Positions 54,207 through 63,800 of a stretch of 64,000 nucleotides of DNA are shown here, piece after piece. Below the pieces are notes generated by a model. That model did no database searches. It was given only the letters and a program-made list of their open reading frames with translations, and had not been told where the DNA came from. Origin of the DNA: Algorimicrobium algoritergicola (GTDB taxonomy: Bacteria > Bacteroidota > Bacteroidia > Flavobacteriales > Flavobacteriaceae); NCBI RefSeq assembly GCF_008086165.1, contig NZ_VSKL01000002.1, positions 124,001 through 188,000 of the forward strand. The letters run 5' to 3'. The position numbers and the translations under genes are program-made. The stretch's first letter is position 1. Each line of letters starts with the position of its first letter.

Positions 54207-54689
54207 ATGGAAAATTCAAATCAACACAAAAAGAAGAATCAATACACAAAATTTGTAGGTATGCTGGCGGCATCCTTTGTTGCAATGTATATTACAATGT
54301 ACCTAAACACGTATCAAATTGATCACGTTTATTTTAGTCTCACGCGGTTTTATATGAGTTGTTTGGGTATTGCAGCTATGGCCATCATAATGTTTGTGGC
54401 GATGCGAAATATGTACCAAAACAAAAAGAAGAATATAGCAATCATCTTGGGTAGTATTATTCTTTTTGCTGGCGCATTAGGTCTTGTGAGAGCCCAAGCC
54501 CCAATTATTGGAGATGTATTATGGATGAAAGCTATGATACCGCATCACTCTATTGCCATATTAACTAGTAAGCGAGCTGATATACAAGATCCAGAAGTTA
54601 AGAAATTAGCCGATGATATTATCAAAGCACAAGAAAAGGAAATTGCTGAAATGAAAGCAATGATAAAACGATTGGAAAATAACAAATAA
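54207..54689 (+). CDS. DUF305 membrane protein
   Basis: The 160-residue product has three membrane helices (about 15-35, 45-65, 75-95) then a DUF305 motif MKAMIPHHSIAILTS with a coiled-coil tail. The HH pair is typical of copper-cluster DUF305 proteins. It is in line with the CusB gene 11 bases downstream. Confidence 0.85.
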   Translation: MENSNQHKKKNQYTKFVGMLAASFVAMYITMYLNTYQIDHVYFSLTRFYMSCLGIAAMAIIMFVAMRNMYQNKKKNIAIILGSIILFAGALGLVRAQAPIIGDVLWMKAMIPHHSIAILTSKRADIQDPEVKKLADDIIKAQEKEIAEMKAMIKRLENNK

Positions 54690-54700
54690 ATAAAATTAAA

Positions 54701-56500
54701 ATGAATAAAAATATCATTTACATAGGCGTTGCGTTGATTGTTGGCTTGTTAGGCGGATTTCTTCTATTTGGTGGAGGTTCTTCGGATAAGGCAAATAATG
54801 CCAAAGACTCTCACGAACACGCAGAAGAAATTGCTGCTAAGCAAATGTGGACTTGTTCTATGCATCCACAGATTATGCAACCAGAACCAGGAGATTGTCC
54901 TATTTGTGGAATGGATTTAATTCCAGCCGAATCTGGTGCCGATGGCCTAAATGCCAATGAAATAAAAATGACAGATAACGCCATGGCGCTGGCAAATATC
55001 CAAACGTCACTTGTAGGACAAGGACAAATGGGAAATAATTCCCTGAAATTATCTGGTAAGATTAAAGCCAATGAAGAGTCAAATGCCGTACAAGTCACGT
55101 ATTTTGGAGGAAGGATAGAAAAACTATACGTTAATTCTACAGGAGAGCGTGTTGGAGCAGGACAACGCTTGGCAACTATTTATTCGCCAGAATTGGTTGC
55201 GGCACAGCAAGAGCTACTTACCGCATCATCTTTGAAAGAATCGCAACCAGAATTGTATAAAGCAGTTAGAAACAAGCTCAAACTTTGGAAACTTTCAGAA
55301 AAGCAAATTAACGCTATAGAAACTGCTGGAAAAGTACAAGAGAACTTTCCAATTTTTGCAACCGTATCGGGAACGGTAACAATGAAAATGGTAGAAGAAG
55401 GGGATTATCTAAAGCAAGGTCAGCCCTTATACAAAATTGCAAATCTCAATACCGTATGGGCGGAATTTGATGCCTATGAAAACCAAATTGCTTCGTTAAA
55501 AAAAGGACAAACTATTAAAGTAACCACAAATGCGTATCGGAATGAAGTATTTGATGCAAAAGTCTCGTTTATTGACCCATTATTAAATTCTGCAACAAGA
55601 ACGGTAGTTGTGAGAGCGGTTTTACAAAATAAGAAGGATCTCTTTAAACCAGGAATGTTCGTGGAAGGCATAATTGAGGGTGTGCAAACAAGCATCGAGA
55701 ATACTGTTTCTGTACCATCCACTGCTGTTATGTGGACGGGAGAACGCTCTGTAGTCTATGTCAAAACGAATCCTAATGAAGCTATTTTTGAAATGAGGGA
55801 AGTTTTATTAGGCAATGCTACTGGCGATAGTTACACCATTCTTGAAGGTTTAAAGAATGGAGATGAAGTAGTAACTAACGGAACGTTTACCGTAGATGCT
55901 GCTGCACAGTTACAAGGCAAAAAAAGTATGATGAATGCATCGGGTGGTAAAACAACCACAGGTCACGAAGGACATTTGGGAATGCAAGAAGAAAGTTCTG
56001 GAGAAACTACAAATGAAGCCAATCATTCTCAAATGAAGGAAAGGATTGCCGTTTCAAACAAATTTCAGAATCAGTTAAAACAGGTTTTCGATGATTATAT
56101 CCTTCTAAAAGATGCATTGGTAAATGATGATGCCAAAAATGCACAAAAAGCAGGAAAACAAATAGACCAATCCCTGAAAAAAGTAGATATGAAGTTGTTA
56201 TCTGATGAAGAAGCACATAACCATTGGATGACCATTCAGAAGGAGTTAAAGACCTCTGCCAATGCCATTGAGAACAGTACGGATATTGTAATCCAAAGAG
56301 GGCATTTTAAGCATCTTTCTGCCCATATGATAAGTAGTATACAGCTTTTTGGGGTCAATGAAGAAATATATGTTCAGTTTTGTCCAATGGCAGATAATAA
56401 TAAGGGTGCTTATTGGATAAGTTTAGAAAAAGAGGTGCGCAATCCTTATTATGGAGAGGCTATGAAAACCTGTGGAGAGGTAAAAGCAACATTACAATAA
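54701..56500 (+). CDS. cusB: CusB-type adaptor with HMBD and DUF3347 domains
   Basis: The 599-residue product has an N-terminal membrane helix, then a heavy-metal-binding domain (WTCSMHPQIMQPEPGDCPICGMDL, Cys52, Cys66, Cys69), the adaptor body with lipoyl halves and a beta barrel (about 120-400), a His/Met-rich linker and a C-terminal DUF3347 domain (about 452-599, DDYILLKDALVNDD...FCPMADNN...RNPYYGEAMKTCG). It hands periplasmic Cu/Ag to CusA. The added DUF3347 domain is the same as in the two proteins upstream. Confidence 0.92.
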   Translation: MNKNIIYIGVALIVGLLGGFLLFGGGSSDKANNAKDSHEHAEEIAAKQMWTCSMHPQIMQPEPGDCPICGMDLIPAESGADGLNANEIKMTDNAMALANIQTSLVGQGQMGNNSLKLSGKIKANEESNAVQVTYFGGRIEKLYVNSTGERVGAGQRLATIYSPELVAAQQELLTASSLKESQPELYKAVRNKLKLWKLSEKQINAIETAGKVQENFPIFATVSGTVTMKMVEEGDYLKQGQPLYKIANLNTVWAEFDAYENQIASLKKGQTIKVTTNAYRNEVFDAKVSFIDPLLNSATRTVVVRAVLQNKKDLFKPGMFVEGIIEGVQTSIENTVSVPSTAVMWTGERSVVYVKTNPNEAIFEMREVLLGNATGDSYTILEGLKNGDEVVTNGTFTVDAAAQLQGKKSMMNASGGKTTTGHEGHLGMQEESSGETTNEANHSQMKERIAVSNKFQNQLKQVFDDYILLKDALVNDDAKNAQKAGKQIDQSLKKVDMKLLSDEEAHNHWMTIQKELKTSANAIENSTDIVIQRGHFKHLSAHMISSIQLFGVNEEIYVQFCPMADNNKGAYWISLEKEVRNPYYGEAMKTCGEVKATLQ

Positions 56501-56573
56501 AATGAAATACGGATTAATCAAGTAATCTGAATAAGACCATAGAGCAATCTTGGTTTTATCACGGCGAACGATA

Positions 56574-56750
56574 ATGAGTGAAAGCAGAAGAAATAGAAGA
56601 AAAAATGAAAGGAAGGAACATCAACCTGAAAGTGATATTTCAAAAAAAGATAAAATTATAGCTTTTCTTGTAATCGTATTGATTTTTGTTGTTGCTGCAA
56701 TAGCTGCTGTTTACTATTCTCTATACAAATCTGGATCAACATTATTTTGA
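56574..56750 (+). CDS. single-helix mini membrane protein
   Basis: From the ATG at 56574 it has 58 residues: a charged N-terminus (RRNRRKNERKEHQ) and one membrane helix (IIAFLVIVLIFVVAAIAAVYY). It lies 73 bases after cusB and 12 bases before the second HMA-AraC regulator. No family is recognised. Confidence 0.5.
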   Translation: MSESRRNRRKNERKEHQPESDISKKDKIIAFLVIVLIFVVAAIAAVYYSLYKSGSTLF

Positions 56751-56762
56751 AAAAAGTACTAT

Positions 56763-57329
56763 ATGAATGAGATTATCCATATTAAAAATATGGTCTGCCC
56801 AAGATGTATTTCGGCGGTATCCAATATTTTGGAACAACTTGAAATACCGTATGTCTCTGTCAAACTGGGAGAGGTTAAATTGGTTTCAGCATTAAATACC
56901 CAGTCCAAAAATGGCCTTGCCAAAGCGCTTCAAAATTCAGGATTTAGTTTGATTGACGACCGTAAAAGTCAACTTATTGAACAAATGAAAACATTGGTTG
57001 TAGATAAAATCCATCATTCTTCCGAGGAGCTCGATTTCAAATGGGCAGATTATATAGGCGACAATATTCATCTTGATTATAAATATTTAAGTTCTCTATT
57101 CTCATCAGTAGAAAGTATCACGTTTGAGCAATACATTATAAATCAAAAAATTGAGCGTATAAAAGAACTCATCATTTATGATGAATTAACCTTGAGTGAA
57201 ATAGCTTTTAAACTTCATTATAGTAGTGTTGCTTATTTAAGTAACCAGTTTAAAAAAGTTACAGGAATGACGCCTACCCAGTTTAAAAATTCTGTTGGTG
57301 AGAACAGGAAATTTTTGGATGAAATTTAA
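56763..57329 (+). CDS. HMA-AraC fusion regulator, second copy
   Basis: The 188-residue product opens MNEIIHIKNMVCPRCISAV (Cys12, Cys15), an HMA-like metal-binding domain, and ends with an AraC double helix-turn-helix (NQKIERIKELIIYDELTLSEIAFKLHYSSVAYLSNQFKKVTGMTPTQFK). It is the paralogue of 41780-42361. It lies at the end of the copper block just before the mer operon and points the same way. It likely controls the cus genes. Confidence 0.85.
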   Translation: MNEIIHIKNMVCPRCISAVSNILEQLEIPYVSVKLGEVKLVSALNTQSKNGLAKALQNSGFSLIDDRKSQLIEQMKTLVVDKIHHSSEELDFKWADYIGDNIHLDYKYLSSLFSSVESITFEQYIINQKIERIKELIIYDELTLSEIAFKLHYSSVAYLSNQFKKVTGMTPTQFKNSVGENRKFLDEI

Positions 57330-57396
57330 TAGGAGTACTTTAAATAAATAATTTTATACTAATTTGAAATAATTAATACTATTTGATATTTACTAT

Positions 57397-57435
57397 TTAA
57401 GCATTTGCTTAATTACGTAATTAATTATATATTTG
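57397..57435 (+). promoter_or_regulatory. mer promoter with ArsR-type operator
   Basis: A perfect inverted repeat TTAAGCA-TT-TGCTTAA (57397-57412) covers the promoter element TTTG (57404-57407); after 20 bases comes TATATTTG (57428-57435). Overlapping, TTAATTACGTAATTAA (57409-57424) is a 16-bp palindrome. An ArsR repressor bound here would block polymerase and release on Hg(II). The ATG at 57455 follows 19 bases later. Confidence 0.75.
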
Positions 57436-57454
57436 CACCTGTAAAACATAACTT

Positions 57455-57826
57455 ATGAAATTAGAAATAACCTGTACAAGGGCGGAAGCCAACCATAAGC
57501 AGTTACAAAACTGTATGGAGACATTGGATGAAATGGAAGGAAGTTTTCAAAAAATGACAAAACTTTTATCAATTGCCGGAAGCGATGTAAGATTGAAAAT
57601 TCTTTATTTATTGAATTTAGAAAATGAGCTATGCCCTTGTGATTTAGCAGATATTCTAAAAATGAGTATGCCGGCAATCTCACAACATATACGCAAAATC
57701 AAAGATGCAGGAATAATCAATTCAAGACGCGATGGTCAAACGCTTTACTATTCTTTAAATAGAGATGAAACAGAGATATTTAGTAGCATTTTTAAATCAA
57801 TAGAATTAATTAGAAAAACAGCATAA
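57455..57826 (+). CDS. ArsR/SmtB-family metal-responsive repressor
   Basis: The 123-residue product has the ArsR winged helix: VRLKILYLLNLENELCPCDLADILKMSMPAISQHIRKIKDAGIINSRRDGQTLYYSLN. The ELCPCDL metal motif (Cys60, Cys62) lies in the DNA-contact helix region, as in ArsR/CadC-type sensors. As first gene of a mer operon it replaces the proteobacterial MerR. It should bind the palindromes just upstream. Confidence 0.9.
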   Translation: MKLEITCTRAEANHKQLQNCMETLDEMEGSFQKMTKLLSIAGSDVRLKILYLLNLENELCPCDLADILKMSMPAISQHIRKIKDAGIINSRRDGQTLYYSLNRDETEIFSSIFKSIELIRKTA

Positions 57827-57837
57827 TTTATAAAGAA

Positions 57838-58449
57838 ATGAAAACAGAAAAAACATCAAAAAATGCAACATACACAGGTTTATTTGCTGCTGTAGCAGCA
57901 TCTTCTTGTTGCATACCACCTGTTATAGCATTAATTGCTGGCGTTGGAGGAAGTGCGTCTGCACTATCTTGGATGGAACCATTTAGACCATATTTAATTG
58001 GTTTAGCTATAATCGCAATTGGCTATGCCTGGTATAATTATTTAAAACCAAAAAATGCCGATGATTGTGGTTGTGAAGTTGATGCAAAACCAAAATGGTT
58101 TCAAACCAAAGGTTTTTTAATTGGTATTACATTGTTTGCAGCAGTTTCAATTGCTTTTCCTTATTATGCTCATATTTTTTATCCTGATAATAAGAAAGAA
58201 GTGGTTATAGTCAATCAATCCATTATTCAAACATTAAATTTTGATGTTAAAGGGATGACTTGTGCATCTTGTGAAGAACACGTTAAACACGCAGTTAATG
58301 AGTTAGAAGGTATTGTAAAAATCAATGCTTCCTATGAAAAGGCAAACGCAGAAGTGAAGTTTGATAATACAAAAACGACTAAAGAGGATATAGAAAAAGC
58401 AATAAACTCAACAGGATATAAAGTAATTAATAAAGAAAAAGATGAGTAA
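57838..58449 (+). CDS. merT: mercuric transporter MerTP fusion
   Basis: The 203-residue product has a MerT-like membrane part with the vicinal Cys pair SSCCIPP (Cys24, Cys25), a second pair DDCGCE (Cys77, Cys79), three membrane helices, then a MerP/HMA domain GMTCASC (Cys142, Cys145). So the periplasmic Hg carrier and membrane transporter form one chain, as in other Bacteroidota mer operons. It imports Hg(II) for reduction by MerA. The next gene overlaps it by 8 bases. Confidence 0.9.
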   Translation: MKTEKTSKNATYTGLFAAVAASSCCIPPVIALIAGVGGSASALSWMEPFRPYLIGLAIIAIGYAWYNYLKPKNADDCGCEVDAKPKWFQTKGFLIGITLFAAVSIAFPYYAHIFYPDNKKEVVIVNQSIIQTLNFDVKGMTCASCEEHVKHAVNELEGIVKINASYEKANAEVKFDNTKTTKEDIEKAINSTGYKVINKEKDE

Positions 58450-60121
58450 TAAAATAATAAATTTAAACATCAACGGAATGACTTGTTCTGGGTGTTCATC
58501 ACATATTGAAAAAGATTTAAACGTTAAAGACGGAATTGTAAGTAGTATTGTAAATCACGAAACAGGAGAAGGAAAATTTGTTTATGACACCAATAAAATA
58601 AGCAATCAAGATGTTATTAACGCAGTAAACAATGTAGGTAACTATTCAGTTGTTGAAGATATAAAAAAGAAAGATTGCTGTGTTACAAATACCAAAGATT
58701 ATGATGAAAAGAATAAATTCGATTTAATTGTTATTGGTGGAGGTTCAGCAGCATTTTCAGCAGCTATAAAAGCCGAAGGCATTGGCTTAACAACATTAAT
58801 GGTAAATGATGGATTAGATTTTGGAGGAACCTGTGTCAATGTTGGCTGTGTACCTTCTAAAAATTTGATTAGAGCTGCCGAAACAGTGTATCACGCAACA
58901 CATTCTAATTTTAAAGGAATTAAACCCAAAGGTGTTGAAATTGATTTTACTCAAATTATAAAAGACAAAAAAGCATTAGTATCCACATTACAGCAACATA
59001 AATATATGGATGTGGTAAGTGATTTCAAAAACTTAACAATGCTTAAAGGTTGGGCAAAATTTGTAGATAATAAAACCATTCTTGTAGATGGAAAAGATAC
59101 ATACACCGCAACTAACATCATTATAGCAACAGGAGCAACAACAAACATTCCAAACATTGAAGGACTAAATAAAGTAGGCTACTTAACGAATGTATCTTTA
59201 TTCGATTTAGAAGAAAAACCAAAAAGCTTAACCATAATGGGAGCTGGCTATATCGGTTTGGAAATTGCAATGGCATATAACCGCTTGGGAGTAAAGGTTC
59301 GTATCATAGAATTTACAGATAGACCATTACGTAGTCAAACCAACGATATTACAGATGTTTTAGAAACACAAATGAAAACTGAAGGGATTGAAATCCTTCC
59401 AAATTTTAGAGCCATTAAATTTGAAAAAGATGGCGACAACACTATTATTCATTGCAAATGTCCTGATGACTCTACCACTCAAATAATTGAAGAAGGCCAT
59501 ATTGTCGTAGCTACAGGAACAAAACCATATACATCTAAATTAGGTCTTAAGAATATTGACTTAAACCTGACAGAAAAAGGACATATTTTAGTTAACGAAA
59601 AAATGGAAACTAATATTTCCAATATTTACGCAGCAGGAGATGTTACCAATACACCAGCATTTGTGTATACAGCAGCAACCGAAGGCAGTGCAGCAGTACA
59701 AAACGCATTTTCATTATCAAAAACCATTTTGGATTATTCATCTTTACCTTGGGTAGTATTTACAGACCCTCAAATTGCAGGAGCAGGTATGGACGAATTG
59801 GAAGCAGAAAAAAAGGGAATTCCTTTTGAAGTCAGTAAACTTGATTTAATTCACGTTCCAAGAGCATTGGCAGCGCAAGATACCAGAGGGTTCATAAAAC
59901 TGATGCGCAACACTGAAACCGATAAATTAATAGGCGCAAGAGTCATAGCAACAGAAGGTGGCGAACTCATCCAACAATTAAGTATGGCTATTAAATTTGG
60001 AATCACTGTAAAAGACTTGGCAGAAAGTTTTTATCCATATTTAACTTTAGGGGAAGCTGTTAAACTGGCAGCAATTACCTTTGGAAAAGATGTTTCTAAA
60101 TTAAGTTGCTGTGCGAGTTAA
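58442..60121 (+). CDS. merA: mercury(II) reductase
   Basis: The 559-residue product has an N-terminal HMA domain (GMTCSGC, Cys15, Cys18), an FAD fold (LIVIGGGSAAFSAA), the redox disulfide GGTCVNVGCVPSKN (Cys131, Cys136), a dimer domain and the MerA-specific C-terminal pair SCCAS (Cys556, Cys557). It reduces Hg(II) to volatile Hg(0) with NADPH in the cytoplasm. All hallmarks are present, so the enzyme should be functional. Confidence 0.95.
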   Translation: MSNKIINLNINGMTCSGCSSHIEKDLNVKDGIVSSIVNHETGEGKFVYDTNKISNQDVINAVNNVGNYSVVEDIKKKDCCVTNTKDYDEKNKFDLIVIGGGSAAFSAAIKAEGIGLTTLMVNDGLDFGGTCVNVGCVPSKNLIRAAETVYHATHSNFKGIKPKGVEIDFTQIIKDKKALVSTLQQHKYMDVVSDFKNLTMLKGWAKFVDNKTILVDGKDTYTATNIIIATGATTNIPNIEGLNKVGYLTNVSLFDLEEKPKSLTIMGAGYIGLEIAMAYNRLGVKVRIIEFTDRPLRSQTNDITDVLETQMKTEGIEILPNFRAIKFEKDGDNTIIHCKCPDDSTTQIIEEGHIVVATGTKPYTSKLGLKNIDLNLTEKGHILVNEKMETNISNIYAAGDVTNTPAFVYTAATEGSAAVQNAFSLSKTILDYSSLPWVVFTDPQIAGAGMDELEAEKKGIPFEVSKLDLIHVPRALAAQDTRGFIKLMRNTETDKLIGARVIATEGGELIQQLSMAIKFGITVKDLAESFYPYLTLGEAVKLAAITFGKDVSKLSCCAS

Positions 60122-60147
60122 TTCAAAATAAAAGGTTTTAAAGGGAA

Positions 60148-60273
60148 TGCCAGTTCTTTTATGAATTTGAAAACTGCGAGAAAGTATTAAAACCAAAAGA
60201 AGGAGACTGTTGTATTTATTGCTCTTTTGGAACTATACCCTGTCCACCGATTCAAGAAAATAAAAGTTGCTGA
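60148..60273 (+). pseudogene. 5'-truncated GDCC-type Cys-rich protein
   Basis: The frame from 60148 reads CQFFYEFENCEKVLKPKEGD, then CCIYCSFGTIPCPPIQENKSC and a TGA at 60271-60273. This is the C-terminal two-thirds of the GDCCVxC-domain proteins that follow merA in Bacteroidota mer operons. No start codon or N-terminal CPxCG half is present upstream, where merA ends at 60121. It is therefore a remnant. Confidence 0.75.
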
Positions 60274-60280
60274 TAATTTC

Positions 60281-60317
60281 TTTGCACAACCTGTGCATCG
60301 ATTAATTTGTATATTTG
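60281..60317 (+). promoter_or_regulatory. operator-like repeat and promoter before the czc genes
   Basis: TGCACA-ACC-TGTGCA (60283-60297) is a perfect 6-bp inverted repeat overlapping a TTTG (60281-60284). A TATATTTG (60310-60317) follows after 25 bases, slightly longer than the usual spacing. The start codon of the next gene follows at 60327. Confidence 0.5.
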
Positions 60318-60326
60318 TAAAACTTT

Positions 60327-60722
60327 ATGAAAATATTCTTTTCCATATCAATGTCGCTTCTATTCTTTTTTCAGGGAATTAGCATTGATATGGATTTTTG
60401 TGGGCCAATTAAAGAAATTTCAAGCATTATTACCCATTATCAAGACCATAAAGTTTATGGAGACTCTTTCCTTGAATATGTAGTTGAAGATTACATTGAC
60501 AATGATGCAAAAAATGAAGGGCATCATAATAACCCAGATAAGGAGAATACACCAGTCCATTCCCATCATCAATGTTGTCACCCTCTAGTATTAATTATTG
60601 CGAACAACAATTCGGCTTTAACCAATCAACTAAAGTTTGAAGGGAAAAAACAGTTTACCTTACATAAAGTAAACTTCACTTCCAGATATCTGGAATCGCT
60701 TTTCCAACCCCCTAAAGTATAA
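60327..60722 (+). CDS. HYC_CC_PP-like exported protein
   Basis: The 131-residue product has a signal peptide, then DMDFCGP (for HYCGD), a His-rich linker (EGHHNNPDKENTPVHSHHQCCHP, CC at about 99) and FQPPKV at the C-terminus. It has the same three-point pattern as the proteins at 42533 and 43247, though diverged. It precedes a CzcA pump, just as 43247 precedes cusA. Confidence 0.65.
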   Translation: MKIFFSISMSLLFFFQGISIDMDFCGPIKEISSIITHYQDHKVYGDSFLEYVVEDYIDNDAKNEGHHNNPDKENTPVHSHHQCCHPLVLIIANNNSALTNQLKFEGKKQFTLHKVNFTSRYLESLFQPPKV

Positions 60723-60733
60723 TTCAGTTTTTT

Positions 60734-60777
60734 AAGGATAGCTATATCCTTACGTGATGCTTTTCAAAGTAAGCATC
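60734..60777 (+). other. two tandem hairpins in the leader of the CzcA gene
   Basis: AAGGATA-GCTA-TATCCTT (60734-60751) and GATGCTT-TTCAAAGT-AAGCATC (60756-60777) lie back to back, ending 62 bases before the start codon. They could slow or set translation of the pump relative to the upstream gene. Confidence 0.5.
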
Positions 60778-60839
60778 CCATTATAAACGCATTGCATCTA
60801 ATTGCATTGCGAGGTTTAAACTGAATTAATACTTTTTCT

Positions 60840-63800
60840 ATGATTAACAAAATCATTTCATTTTCCATTAATAACAAGTTTATTATTGGGCTCTTTATAG
60901 TGGCACTTGTAGGTACGGGCATTTGGTCTATGGCCACTATAAATCTGGGTTCTGTACCCGATATTACCAACAACCAAGTACAGGTTATTACAGTTGCCCC
61001 AAATTTAGGTACTGAAGATATTGAGCAATTTGTTACCTATCCGGTAGAATTGGCAATGGCCAATCTTCCTGATGTTATTGAGCTGCGTTCGGTGTCTCGT
61101 TTTGGGCTGTCCGTGGTTACCATTGTATTTAAGGACGAGGCAGGCACATATCTTCCCCGGCAATTAGTGCAAGAGAAATTAACCGAAGTTGCCGGAGAAA
61201 TCCCCGAAGGCTTCGGCACGCCATTTATGGCCCCAATTACCACAGGTTTGGGCGAAATCTACCAATACAGCCTAAAAGTAAAGGAAGGCTACGAAGATAA
61301 ATACGATGCAATGGAGCTTCGTACCATCCAAGATTGGATTGTAAAACGTCAAATGGCATTAGTCCCCGGAGTGGTCGAGGTCAATGCTTTTGGAGGTTAT
61401 GTAAAACAGTATGAAGTTGCAATAAATCCTAATAAGCTGAAAAGTTTCGGTATTACAATGAACCAGGTCTTTGAAGCCTTGAAAGTCAACAATGCCAATA
61501 CTGGTGGTGCTTACATTGAAAAAAACCACCAAGCCAATTTTATCCGTGGCGAAGGGCTGGCACGAAGTATTGCCGATTTGGAAAATACAGTTGTAACCAC
61601 ACAAAATGGAAGCCCGGTTTTAATACGTGATGTCGCCGAAAAAGTAGGCTATGGTAATCAAGTGCGTTATGGTGCGTTTACCCAAGATGGACACGAAACT
61701 GTTGGTGGACAAATTTTAATGCTGAAAGGCGAAAGCCCAGGCGACGTGATTGAAAATGTGGAGAAGCGTATTGTAGAAATTCAAAAATCCCTACCGGAAG
61801 GCGTTTATATAGCACCATTTTTAAGCCGAAGTGACCTCATTGACAGAACCACTTCTACGGTTGAAAAAAACCTAATAGAAGGTTCCCTCATTGTGATTTT
61901 TGTTTTGGTTTTGCTTTTGGGGAGTTTCCGTGGCGGATTAATTACAGCATCGGTAATCCCTTTATCATTATTGTTCGCATTTATTTTAATGAAACAATTC
62001 GGTGTGTGGGCAAATTTAATGTCCTTGGGAGCTATCGATTTTGGGATCATCGTGGATGGTGCGGTAATCATTGTGGAAGGAATGGTATTCCACATTCATC
62101 AACGGATGAAAAAAACCACAACCGCCATCAACCAAGCTGAAATGGATGAAATAGCCTATGAATCGGCAAGTACGATGATGAATTCGGCGTTTTTCGGACA
62201 GCTTATTATCCTTATTGTATTTACACCGATTCTCTTTTTGACGGGTGTAGAAGGAAAAATGTTCCGTCCAATGGCGTTTACGTTTGGATTTGCCGTTTTA
62301 GGAGCAATTATCCTTTGTCTTACTTACGTCCCAATGATTTCTGCAATGTTCCTTAAACCTACTAAAAATCAGAATAGTTGGTTTGCCAAATTTGAAAACA
62401 AGATAGATAGGTTCAGTGATAAAATAATGGCGGGCCTAAATCGAGCTTACCTTCCTTTGCTCAATTTCGCACTGCGCTTTCGGGCTGGTGTCGTGATTGG
62501 CGCAGTTGCTCTATTACTGATTGCAGGGTTTATTTTCAGCAATATGGGTGGCGAATTCATACCTAAATTTGATGAGGGAGATATTGCGTTCCAAGCTTTG
62601 ATAAAACCGGGGAGCAGTCTTACAGAGTCTATTGAGGCTTCAAAAAAACTTCAAAATTTAATCAATGAATTTCCAGAAGTTAAAACGGTAGTTTCAAGAA
62701 TCGGAGTAGCCGAAATCCCAACAGACCCGATGCCTATGGACATTGCCGATAGTTACATTATTCTGGAGAAAGATAAAAGCAAATGGACTTCCGCAGATAG
62801 CAAAGAAGAACTCATAGAAAAAATACAAGAAAAAATATCAGTAGTTCCCGGCGTAAATTTCGTGTTTACGCAACCTGTAGAACTTCGTTTTAATGAATTG
62901 CTTACAGGTGTTCGTGAGGACGTGGCAATTAAATTGTACGGAGAAGATTTGGGCGTGTTGGCAGACAAGGTACAGGAAATCGCTGCGGTCATCAGAACCG
63001 TTCCCGGAGCGGCTGACCTTAATGTGGAAGCAACAAGCGGTTTACCACAAATGACGGTGGTATATAACCGTGCGAAAATGGCACAATACGGTGTAACCGT
63101 TGACAAATTGAATGATTATGTGAGTGCTTCATTTTCGGGAGAACAGGCAAGTGTGATTTTTGAAGGCGAAAAACGGTTCGATGTAGTAATCCGCTTGGCA
63201 AAGGAATTTAGACAGGACATCAACAGTCTTAAAAATCTTTATATCGACCTGCCAAACGGAGCGCAAGTGCCTTTAAAGGAGGTTGCAGATATCAGCTATA
63301 AGCCAGGACCAATGCAGATTTCAAGGGACAATACCTCTCGTCGTATTTCGGTTGGGGTCAATGTTCGTGGGCGCGATGTAAAATCGATGGTCGAGGAAAT
63401 TCAACAAAAATTGGAAACGGACGTGAAACTGCCACCAGGTTATTTTGTAACCTACGGAGGATCGTTTGAAAACTTGCAACGTGCTTCAGACCGATTGATG
63501 ATTGTAGTGCCTATTGCACTTTTCCTAATATTTATATTACTCTATTTTGCCTTGAGCTCGTTTTCACAGTCCTTAATGATTTATATGGCAGTGCCTTTAG
63601 CAGCCATTGGTGGCGTGTTTGCCCTTTGGATAAGGGGAATGCCTTTTAGTATTTCTGCCGGAGTCGGTTTTATTGTGCTCTTTGGAGTAGCCGTTTTAAA
63701 CGGTCTTGTACTGATAAACAAATTCAATGAACTAAAAGACAGTGGAATGACAGACTTAAAAAAACGAATATACGAGGCAACGCACGAACGCTTACGTCCA

